From contig NW_003116447.1 in assembly GCF_000003605.2 (NCBI RefSeq), positions 444,508 through 497,737 of the forward strand: DNA of 53,230 bases, given 5' to 3'. Within the stretch, counting starts at the first letter, position 1; every line of letters begins with the position of its first letter. A program made the translations under genes and the position numbers. Origin of the DNA: Saccoglossus kowalevskii. Lineage: Eukaryota > Hemichordata > Enteropneusta > Harrimaniidae. Positions 46,301-53,230 of the stretch are shown piece by piece. The notes below the pieces were generated by a model. That model was not told the origin of the DNA, made no database searches, and saw only the letters and a program-made list of their open reading frames with translations.

Positions 46301-48012
46301 TGGTATAATGTACCATTGTCCTTATTTGGACATATTGGGTGATGTCGTTTTTTCACATCAGTACTTGTACTATTGCACCATTGACCCAAAACTTTGTAAT
46401 ATTAAAAATAGGCAAATTAAAATTATCTAAATAGGCAACTGAGAAGTAAAATTAATAAAACATAACAAATTAGAAAAAGCAGTTAACATCCAAGAACATG
46501 TCAGCTATAAATTATCTTGAATGATAAAAGACACGGCATGGTTTGGCATAGTGCGACACATATCATATCAGGGGGAACAATTTCAAAATCTCAATTTCAA
46601 TTTCTACCTAGGTGCCACAGTTTAAATAGAGAGTGGCCAAAAACAGTGTACACTAGGTGAGTTTGCCAAAGACTCATTGGGGAGGTCCAAATCACCAAAT
46701 AAGATTAATTTTCGGCCGTATGGCTAACATACCCTTGTATATGTCCTTGGAGTGCAAGAACCGTAATCCAGACCATAAAGTGTACAAAACAGGCAAAATT
46801 AAATCTGATCAGTTGTTTTTATGGACGTCACTTGACATATTGTGGCATATTGTGATGAGCAGTTGCATTTTAATACATACAGTGATATACAGCACTACTA
46901 ATACAAAATTATAAACAAATTCCAGCACTTACACTTAAAAGGCAACAACAAGTTTAGTTTAGTTTATTGAAGCACTTAAAATTCCTCAGAAGGAATTAAA
47001 ATGGTTACACTAACTGCTAACACATATATAAAACATACAAATTTTACAAAATCACTATCTAAAGCATGACGATGGTTTAAAAAAAAAAAAAAAATACAAT
47101 TACAAAAAAACTATTGATATATGTTACTTACATATATCAATATTTTTTTTGTAATTGTAGTTTTTAATATAAAAAAAAATAGATGAAATAATAAAAAAAA
47201 AAAAAAGCAATAAACAGTAAATCATTAAAACATGGAAATGAGCAAAAAAAGGATTTATGTTAATTTGCCAGAAGATGTTGCTGTCTAAGGTTTGTGTTAT
47301 TTTTGATAAATTGGGCAACTGGTATTTGTACATTCAGGTTTGTATCGCTCATTAATTTTATAAATTTGTTGTAGTCACTCACTCATATTCGTGAAGTTTA
47401 TAATGTGCTTAGTAGACTCTTCAAATAGTGCAACAGAACATGCTGGTATCAGACCTTTTATGACACTTATTTTCCAAAAACATTTCAATTACTGTATATA
47501 TTTTTCATATTGATTGATTTATTCATTTTTAAATTTGTTTTTTGCGAGAATCATTTTTTTTTAAATATTCAAAAGTGTCGATTGAGAAAACGTAAAAGGT
47601 GAACTTCAAAGTTGTAGCACAAATCCCGATTTCAAAGCGCTTGTTGATTTGATTTATAAAATACACAGATCAACGATACAGTGTAAACGCCGCATCTGCA
47701 TACCGAGTAAACCAATTGTAAAATGTAAGTAAAACTGACAGACCACCCCAGGAAACATAAGGTACTGGTATAATGACAATGCCACGTACAACACCATAAA
47801 CACACTATTGGCTCATTGATATTCGCACATCGATCAATCAAACGACGGCAATTAGACTTACCTAAATCACTTTTGCTAACTTCCCTTTCTTCAATTATAT
47901 AAGGCATGACATAAGTAAATGATTTCCTTGTGGCCGAATATAAAGCGTAACCAAGGTACATGGCAATAAAAATGACTGCCTGGTGGCGAAAGTACGAGGT
48001 GGTTGATGCCAT
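31374..48012 (-). CDS. SLC37A4: SLC37A4: ER glucose-6-phosphate transporter (432 aa, 453 with cassette exon)
   Basis: Minus-strand exons: 48012-47862, 46108-45876, 41595-41460, 39355-39239, 38791-38633, 37619-37534, 36273-36160, (35785-35723 optional), 35322-35184 and 31537-31374. Phases join to 432 codons plus stop; human isoforms are 429 and 451. This is a major facilitator superfamily antiporter that exchanges glucose-6-phosphate for phosphate across the ER membrane. Family-matching stretches include YSATRKSFTYVMP (Arg29 aligns with the essential human Arg28), [44 protein letters not shown] and VGGVLAGLPLSYVA. The tail KRLKKE is lysine-rich, as expected near an ER-retrieval signal, though not an exact KKXX. 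The exon 6 donor (GTGGGG) is weak. The stop codon sits inside an AATAAA string. Introns are large and hold most of the local transposons. Confidence 0.93.
32476..34721. mobile_element. TTAA-flanked element nested inside the previous one
   Basis: The left end GGTATAGATGCAGGTTCGTG and the right end (complement reads GGTGTAGATGCAGGTTAGTG) are inverted for about 90 bases and each abuts TTAA. GG rather than CC termini favour a Kolobok-like over a piggyBac-like assignment, but this is inference. The body includes a short ORF (33284-33550) and otherwise no recognisable transposase. Confidence 0.7.
33284..33550 (+). CDS. 88-aa ORF inside the nested element, unknown
   Basis: A basic protein rich in Lys, Arg and His (for example KYKYLQYEGNGRKTVRGVKT and REGHNELRKADEIFIQLYKH). 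Coding-like composition is plausible, and a TATAAAA motif lies just upstream at 33276. No transposase, THAP or other domain is recognised. It may be a remnant exon of the element's own gene or a captured host exon. Confidence 0.3.
   Translation: MAIASRRHAKTHHTPTLADVQSSDKKIKYKYLQYEGNGRKTVRGVKTLHKNCHGVVLSFPLREGHNELRKADEIFIQLYKHSDRHWVG
35723..35785 (-). CDS. SLC37A4: Probable 21-codon cassette exon of SLC37A4
   Basis: After a CTTTCTAAG acceptor there is an open, phase-0 stretch of 21 codons (VWKLDKLTGSLALWGALWLV) ending before GTTTGA, or 20 codons before GTGGTT. It sits where human SLC37A4 has its alternative 22-residue exon. Inclusion keeps the frame between the flanking phase-0 borders. Both candidate donors are weak, which fits optional use. 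The position match is from memory of the human isoforms. Confidence 0.6.
35842..36003. mobile_element. MITE family 1, second copy
   Basis: It begins CTGTAAAATACTTTATTTTC and ends AATAAAGTATTTTACA; it is shorter than the 164-370 copy. Lies in an SLC37A4 intron. Confidence 0.65.
36861..36890 (+). repeat. (TTG)n microsatellite
   Basis: TTG/GTT triplet run within an SLC37A4 intron. Confidence 0.85.
37092..37459. mobile_element. CAGAGG-ended MITE with 7 bp direct repeats (hAT-like)
   Basis: The 368 bp element begins CAGAGGTACATTACTTGG and ends with its complement CCAAGTAATGTACCTCTG. A subterminal inverted GATGCCAAGATCCC block follows inside each end. ATACAAC flanks both sides (37085-37091 and 37460-37466). 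CAGAG termini are typical of hAT elements, whose duplications are usually 8 bp; I can see seven. Confidence 0.75.
38081..38452 (+). other. 123-codon ORF antisense in an SLC37A4 intron
   Basis: It encodes Cys pairs (ACLKCTDTEK ... YCEYCKGNP) and an aromatic-rich C-terminal half. No family is recognised and no promoter or poly(A) context was noted. It could be a remnant of a transposon protein or chance in A+T-rich DNA. Confidence 0.2.
40110..40475. repeat. Diverged MITE family 2 copy
   Basis: TATTCACTGGGTTTAATTTT near 40117 and AAAACCCAGCAAATAATTAA near 40455 match the inverted blocks of the 20262-20467 element. The middle is unrelated and includes a TTATTATTAT run. Confidence 0.5.
40745..40940. 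repeat. CpG-rich interspersed segment in a CpG-poor intron
   Basis: Repeated GCACGTGC-type palindromes (GGCACGTGCC, TCAGCACGTGCAG) and GCCGAG motifs stand out from the surrounding A+T-rich intron. It is probably a recently inserted repeat; ends were not identified. Confidence 0.4.
43805..44593 (+). repeat. 88 bp tandem repeat, about 9 units, with 3-unit higher-order pattern
   Basis: GCATACTGG recurs at 43863, 43950, 44038, 44131, 44218, 44306, 44391, 44479 and 44567, giving spacings of 85-93 and mostly 87-88 bases. Variants alternate: units 4-6 copy the pattern of units 1-3 (GGGAGG; then GGTAGGTCAATCC; then GGTAGGTCAATTC). An ORF of repeating peptides (44036-44275) is a by-product. Lies in the large second SLC37A4 intron. 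Confidence 0.9.
44848..44892 (+). repeat. Imperfect (CA)n / CACACAGACA microsatellite
   Basis: ACACACACAGACATACACAT-type run in an SLC37A4 intron. Confidence 0.8.
47096..47158. repeat. 29 bp-arm palindrome
   Basis: The arms ACAATTAC...TGATATATGT and ACATATATCA...GTAATTGT pair over 29 bases with one mismatch and a 5-base loop. A preceding TTTAGTTTAGTTTATTGAAG segment and a small AATTCCT/AGGAATT hairpin (about 46980-46997) may belong to one A+T-rich interspersed element. Confidence 0.7.
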
Positions 48013-48360
48013 TATTTGTTGTTTTTTACCGATACTGTATATCAGTTCACACTGGATTTGTGAATAAGAACGGCTGTACGGAAGTGGAAAGCGTCCTGCA
48101 CCTTGGCAGAGAAAGTAACGATCGGTTACTTAACACACTCTTGCAAGTGACAGCATCTTCGTGTTTTCCGCCATAGCATACGACTGCCGCTGGTGATACC
48201 GGCTTCACAGTGCAGTGTGACCTCAACGCTGACCTGTTGACCTCAGTGATCAGCACGTTGTCACCACTTCCGGCAAATCAGCTGATCAACTGCAGCGTGA
48301 GGGCCAGGATTCGCTCCGCACATTATTGCTTTATCTGATTGCAAGAATGAGTAAATTGTA
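48013..48360. promoter_or_regulatory. Bidirectional SLC37A4 / TRDMT1 promoter
   Basis: The two start codons are 348 bases apart on opposite strands. The interval and its flanks contain several CpGs in otherwise CpG-poor DNA. ETS-type sites CGGAAGTG (48079-48086) and ACTTCCGG (48266-48273) are common in divergent housekeeping promoters. No TATA box is evident. Confidence 0.7.
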
Positions 48361-48361
48361 A
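48347..48361 (+). promoter_or_regulatory. uORF whose stop overlaps the TRDMT1 start (TAATG)
   Basis: ATG at 48347 opens four codons and stops at TAA 48359-48361, sharing its last A with the TRDMT1 ATG. If the transcript starts upstream of it, ribosomes would have to reinitiate or leaky-scan. Confidence 0.5.
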
Positions 48362-51300
48362 TGGGTTTGCGTGTCTTGGAGCTCTATAGTGGGATCGGTG
48401 GCATGCACTATGCTGTGAAAGGTACTAGTACATTTATTGTTGTTATTTATTAGACCCAACACCGTCTCCGAGATCAGCAGCAAAGTCACTGAACAACATA
48501 ATGTACTAGTACTAGCAGCCACTGGGCAACCCTGCACATAAACATATACGCTAAATTTACTTAGGAAATCCCCACTTTCCAGTCTGAAAACAATATCAAC
48601 AAGTTTATTATCCTTATTAATAATAACCATCCTAAACTAATTAGACATGTGACACGGTATCTGAAATGGTGTTTTGAAAAACACAAACTACATTAATCTT
48701 TTACTACCTAATCTTATGTTATTTTAACGTTCTGTTTTTACTTGCCTTTTTACTTTACCTTGTTTAAACTTATAACAAGTGCATTTTTTCTGTTGGGTCT
48801 CATGGTAACAAAATAAAAATTACAATGTTTGAAAGTACCCTGGTAGAGATTATGAGCTACAAGGAAATATAAAATTTCAAATTAGGGAGGTCAAAGTTCA
48901 AAACAAAATAAGACTCTTAATAACTAGTTTCAGCTGAAAATTTAACAGGCTCAGTTTTGTTCTGAGAAGCCGCAGACATATGCAAACACAACCAAAATGT
49001 AGAGAATCTACTTATTAAATTAAGTGCCAAAATTGTGTCTATACTCATTTCTTGAATCTTGCAAGTAGATCCGTTGAAAAGAGCATACAGTACATTCATA
49101 TTTTTTATTGTGATGATTGACAGAGACCTGATGCTGCCTGATCATTTGAAATCATGGTTGATGGCACGAGTGTGAGGACAGTGTACGGTTTGATTCGCGT
49201 ACCATTTGCGTATGATTGACGTACGATTGAAATATCTATAATTTACACAAATGTCATATTCATATGTATAGCATATTTTGTGTAGGAAAAATGGGAATCA
49301 ACCTATTGCTTTTGGGAAAAATCATGGTTACCGGTATAAATAGTCCCAGTCTCTATCACATCGGAAGTCACGTGGGCTCAAACAAGTATAAAAGCTATAG
49401 AGACAGTCGAAAAATGCATAAATATGTTTAAAAGTCTCACATTATCACCACTGAATTTAAAAAAACAAATAAAATCTTTGAAACAAGAACGTTGATGTTT
49501 TTATTTAAAAATCATTGCCTCACAGACGCATCAAGGAACTGTCATGCGCACTATAAATGTATTTATAACCTTGATTTCCACAGAAAATACTAAATTGATC
49601 TCTATTTTTCTGCACAAAAATATTGTTAAATTAGCTGAAATTGATATGTATCATATGTGTATGAACATTCGCTTGAATTTTAGGTTTTAGGAGTATCAAT
49701 CGTATGTGAATCAAACATGAATCATACACGAATCGAACCGTATGCTGTCTTCACACTCATGGAGATGACTGGAATAAAAATTTCATGCAAAGTGTTGCAA
49801 AAAAAAAATCGTTGTCACATTCAAGAAAAATAAAAATGTACAGATAAGACACCACAAAAAATACACTGACCAGTGACCACACTCTTTCAGCCCTACCTCC
49901 CCACCCCCACCCCCTGGTCTGGAGGGCTGTGAGCTTGCCTTACATACAAGTCAGTCTGTGCTCAAGTTCCCATGGCAATGTACTATAGTCATGTGGACAG
50001 CCAATCACCGCTTAAACAGAATTCTGTGTCATCTGCATATTTATTTAGTGATTCACCAGGCTATTCTTATGTGAACTGGGAAGGGCAATCTGAATGGCCA
50101 GATTCCAGACTATGCCAATCCATGCGCACCATTCTTAACGTTGATTACAATTTTGCTCTAAACCTCGACTCCCACCACTATCCAAACATCCTTGTACAGT
50201 CAAACCTGTGTATAGCGACCACTCAAAGGTCTTCATTAAAATGGTCTCTTATAGACAAGTGGTCTTCATGTGGAGGTTGTGTTATTTTTTTATGGATCAC
50301 TCATACATTTGTCATAATACTTGTGCAGATAATAAAGTGATAGTACTGCTGCAAGAAAAAAAGAATTTTTAGAGTTGATGAAAATCAAATAAGTTTGAAA
50401 AGGGGAAATTTTAAATTATTGTATAAAGAAAACGCTATTTATTATTTTGATTTCTTAAAAAAGGCAAATCTGTAAACATGTTGCTGAAAGGTTGTTCACA
50501 TAGGACAGATGGTTTTGTATACACAAGTTGCGTATATGTTACGGATATGCTTTGAGACTGCAACAAGTGGGCATAATAGGCAGGTGTTCTTTATATAGAG
50601 GTGGTCATAAATACAGGTTTTACTGTAATATCAATAGAATACCCAACTTGTGTGCTGTTCAAAAATAAATATGTCTTCTGATGAAATTTGTCCACCTCAG
50701 ACCACAAGTTCTGTATATATAATCACATTTTCCATAAATTGACAAAATAAATACTAAATTATTTTTTTTACTACACAGAAAGTGGTGTCTCAGCAGATGT
50801 GGTAGCAGCTGTGGATATCAACACTATTGCTAATGAGGTCTATCAATTTAACTTTCCTGACTGCAATCTAATGCAAAGATCTATTGAAGTAAGTCTTGAT
50901 CACAGAAACAACACCTGATAATAATGCTATAGATAACTCTAACATTCTGTGTTTTAAAGTTGGCATCATATTGTTGAAACCTTTTACAGCAAGTCTCAGA
51001 AATATTGGGGCGGAAGCCAATTTGCTAGCGGCAGCCAATTCGCAAACTCGCTAGCAAATTGGCCACTGCTCTATATTACAGTAGGGGGGGGACATACAGT
51101 AATTTTATAAATAAGCGATTTTGTAAACGATTTGTACTATGTTGTCCATTTTTTGTTCTAATTATTTGAATATACTAAGATTGAAAATAAATCAGTGATG
51201 GGTAAAGTTTTCTATGTTCTTCATGTGTTCGTATGCAAGGGATTTTCCACACAAAAATGAACGCGAACGAGTTTTATTAGTGTTTGGCTCAATGTTACCC

Positions 51301-52834
51301 CAACGAATCAATTGGCTATGAAGGTTTGCTATTTTTCTCCTGATTTGTATGAATCTGAAAAACCCATTTTTCAACTTGTCTTCATATTTAGCTCCAAGCC
51401 ATGTTCAAGATATCCGGCCCCATGGAATAAATATTGGTGAATTAATCACATTTGTCTTATTATTACTTGTACGTGAGCTGACCATGTTTCTGACAGGGAA
51501 AGGCGTGGGATATGTGCGATTATGACACAAATGTCATATTATGTGCATACATTTCGTAAATTACTCGTACATGGCTAAAAATGTGGTAATGGTAAACTAC
51601 TTTGCATTATCATGTCTCGCGTAATACAGCAAATCACCTTTGAAAAGGGAATCTTAGACGGGTACAAGGATGCGTATAAGCATTCTATGTCCCCTACTGC
51701 AATATTGACTCGCCCAGAGAAGACGTGGACACAAGTCAGTGCCAGCAAGATTCGTAAACCGCCTGTTCAGTCAAAACACAAGCAGTTAGCCAATTCGCTG
51801 GTGAGTTTGTAAATTGGTTGCCCCAATACATCTAAGACTTGCTTTAAATTTCACAGACAAATCTCAATTTAAGCATTTAAGAGCTATTTTTTTTATCGAA
51901 TAATCTTCAAGTCAAGTGGAGCTTATCGTATGAGTGATTGTCTGTCGGCGTCTGTCGCCCATCATTGTTCGTGTCAACTTTTTACTATTTTGACTTCTTC
52001 TTGAAAACTACATGCCTGAATGCTTTGATACTTAGTGTAATGTTCTTAAAGAATAATTATGAGACAGTTTATCTAAGGGAAAAACTGGTTTGTTTATTTT
52101 AACCAACTGATGACTGCTCCTGGTTGCTAGGCGCTACTGAGCATGCCCGCATAATTAATTACAAGACAAGACTAGGTCAAAGGTCACACTAATACAGAAG
52201 TAGAACACTACACTGGGTGTATATGTACCTTTGGTAGATCTTTCTTAGATTTGTTCATTTTGTGATGATATCTTGAATTCTCTAATTTTGGTGAATATTT
52301 TTGCCATGTTCGTAAAAAGTGATATTGTTGACTTCTTGTTGAAAACCGCAAGTCTGATTGCTTTGATATTACATATATAGGTACTACATGTGGACCACTC
52401 TCAGATTTGTTGATTTCGTGATGATATCTTCAATTATCTAATTATAATTAATATTTTTGTCATTTTTGATAAAAGTGATATTTTCAACTTTTTGTTGAAA
52501 ACAGCAAGTCTGATTGCTTTGATACTAATACATATTGTTCATTTTCTAATGATATCTTTAGTTCTTTAATTGAAATGTGCTTTGCTAACAGCAGAGCTAT
52601 CTCAGCCGCGAGGCTGCTTGTGTCTTTATTATAATAAACCCTATCATGCATTGCTGTACAAATTCTGCTTCTGCTTCAGGTTCATGTTCACATCTCCCTA
52701 GGTCATCATTTGATAAAACCTGTGATTAATCTAAACATAGCTGCTCTTTACTAACAGGGAATCACTCTAAAGGAGTTCATGAAAATTAATGCTGATGTGT
52801 TGTTGATGAGTCCTCCCTGTCAGCCATTTACTAG
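48361..52834 (+). CDS. TRDMT1: TRDMT1 (DNMT2) tRNA cytosine-5 methyltransferase, N-terminal part
   Basis: Three exons are in the window: 48361-48421, 50779-50888 and 52758-52834. All have canonical borders and matching phases; the gene continues beyond the window. The enzyme methylates C38 of tRNA-Asp and related tRNAs using S-adenosylmethionine. Exon 1 has the SAM-binding motif (RVLELYSGIGGMHYAV), exon 2 has VAAVDINTIANEVYQFNF (motif II-III region), and exon 3 has MSPPCQPFT with the catalytic Cys78, aligned with human Cys79. The target-recognition CFT segment and the C-terminal motifs lie outside. Nothing suggests inactivation in the visible part. Confidence 0.92.
48422..50778 (+). other. 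TRDMT1 intron 1
   Basis: CpG-poor. Contains inverted-looking CATGATT/GAATCAT motifs near 49190 and 49720, a C-rich tract near 49895, and the MITE at 50197-50625. The 122-codon ORF at 49972-50340 overlaps this MITE and is not called as a gene. Confidence 0.5.
50197..50625. mobile_element. TA-flanked MITE, family 3 (CAGTCAAACCTGT ends)
   Basis: Begins CAGTCAAACCTGTGTATAGC and ends in the complement (GGTGGTCATAAATACAGGTTTTACTG), with TA on both sides. The CAGT terminus fits a Tc1/mariner-type non-autonomous element. Confidence 0.75.
50985..51855. mobile_element. About 870 bp element with inverted ATTGGGGC ends
   Basis: The left end, TTTACAGCAAGTCTCAGAAA then TATTGGGGC, is inverted at the right end (CCCCAATACATCTAAGACTT then GCTTTAAA). 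CAATTTGCTAGC / CCAATTCGCTGG blocks lie inside each end. It contains the 51215-51440 dispersed repeat. The superfamily is undetermined. Confidence 0.55.
51215..51440 (-). repeat. Dispersed repeat, partner of 19780-20010
   Basis: Inverted relative to the 19.8 kb copy, sharing GTATGCAAGGGATTTTCCAC, CCCCAACG and the CAGATTC/GAATCTG block. Confidence 0.55.
51910..52640 (+). repeat. Degenerate internally repeated segment in TRDMT1 intron 2
   Basis: A TTGTTGAAAACMGCAAGTCTG then ATTGCTTTGATA phrase recurs near 52335, 52490 and in diverged form near 52000, at about 155-bp intervals for the last two. A GTCTGTCGGCGTCTGTCGCC start and a GCAGAGCTATCTCAGCCGCG end resemble interspersed repeats of marine invertebrates. 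Confidence 0.55.
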
Positions 52835-52944
52835 GTGAGAACACCCAGTGTATAATTTGTCAATTTTCATAAAAACAAAAGTTTAATCATGTGTGAAGTT
52901 CATCAGTTGAGGGCGCACTTATTAGTTCCCACTCAAGACACACA

Positions 52945-53230
52945 TGGATGAACAAGTTGCAACATTGTTTTTTACAACAAAAGTTGATCTATGTGTTATC
53001 CAGTGTTGCATCAACAAGTTGCAATGTTCTTTTACAACAAAAGATGATTTATGGGTCATCCAGTGTTGCATCAACAAGTGGCAATGTTCTTTTACAACAA
53101 ACATTGATCCATGTGTCATCCAGTGTTGCATCAACAAGTTGCAATGTTCTTTTACAACAAACATTGATCCATGTGTCATCCAGTGTTGCATCAACAAGTT
53201 GCAATGTTCTTTTACAACAAAAGTTGATCC
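52945..53230 (+). repeat. 60 bp minisatellite in TRDMT1 intron 3, runs off the window
   Basis: CCAGTGTTGCATCAACAAG recurs every 60 bases for at least four full units, with TTTTACAACAAA between. The period is a multiple of three, so both strands show long repeating-peptide ORFs; these are artefacts. Confidence 0.9.

Noticed and set aside
49972-50340. 122-codon ORF in TRDMT1 intron 1
   Set aside because: It overlaps the TA-flanked MITE at 50197-50625, and the upstream half shows no coding features.
51612-51812. 66-codon plus-strand ORF
   Set aside because: It sits inside the 50985-51855 inverted-end element and has no recognisable domain.
52922-53197. Minus-strand ORF with 20-residue repeats (LMQHWMTHGSMFVVKEHCN)
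   Set aside because: Produced by the 60 bp minisatellite, whose period is a multiple of three. It lies within a TRDMT1 intron.

Overview
The window is nuclear DNA from an invertebrate animal. Genes have many short exons with canonical GT/AG borders, A+T-rich introns, TATA/CCAAT promoters and AATAAA signals, and there are many TA- and TTAA-flanked miniature transposons of the sort common in marine invertebrates. No bacterial operon, rRNA, CRISPR or recognisable tRNA is visible. The species cannot be fixed from the sequence; a non-vertebrate bilaterian (lophotrochozoan, cephalochordate or ambulacrarian) fits best.

Layout. (1) 1-2.88 kb: intergenic, with MITE remnants. (2) 2.88-15.98 kb: a divergent gene cluster. 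Gene A (minus strand, 6 coding exons, 387 aa) and gene B (plus strand, 5 coding exons, 303 aa) are paralogues with exons of matching length and a shared promoter cassette. They carry a C2HC zinc motif, a region resembling the prokaryotic plasmid pRiA4b ORF-3 family, an acidic linker and a Cys-rich tail. A alone has an exon with two tandem SAP (DNA-binding) motifs. Between them lie a shrunken third copy (C, 116 aa predicted), a 5 x 130 bp tandem array, several copies of a related dispersed repeat and an exon-like minus-strand ORF with one in-frame stop. A box like GAGCGCCATCACACGACG recurs about eight times here, including both A and B promoters. (3) 15.98-25 kb: a DXD-type Golgi glycosyltransferase with a probable NRF1-type promoter, and a two-exon gene for a tiny mucin-like, probably GPI-anchored protein. 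(4) 25-31.4 kb: repeats. (5) 31.4-48.0 kb: SLC37A4 (ER glucose-6-phosphate transporter) on the minus strand, all exons recoverable, including a probable 21-codon cassette exon. One intron holds a TA-flanked 3.25 kb transposon with a second TTAA-flanked element inside it. (6) 48.36 kb to the end: the first three coding exons of TRDMT1 (DNMT2) on the plus strand, sharing a compact bidirectional promoter with SLC37A4; the gene runs off the window.

By eye, the A/B/C cluster, glycosyltransferase and mucin gene are CpG-replete, while the SLC37A4/TRDMT1 bodies are CpG-poor with CpGs returning at their shared promoter. This is what mosaic gene-body methylation in invertebrates would leave. The least explained part of the window is the A/B/C cluster with its shared promoter box and repeat family.
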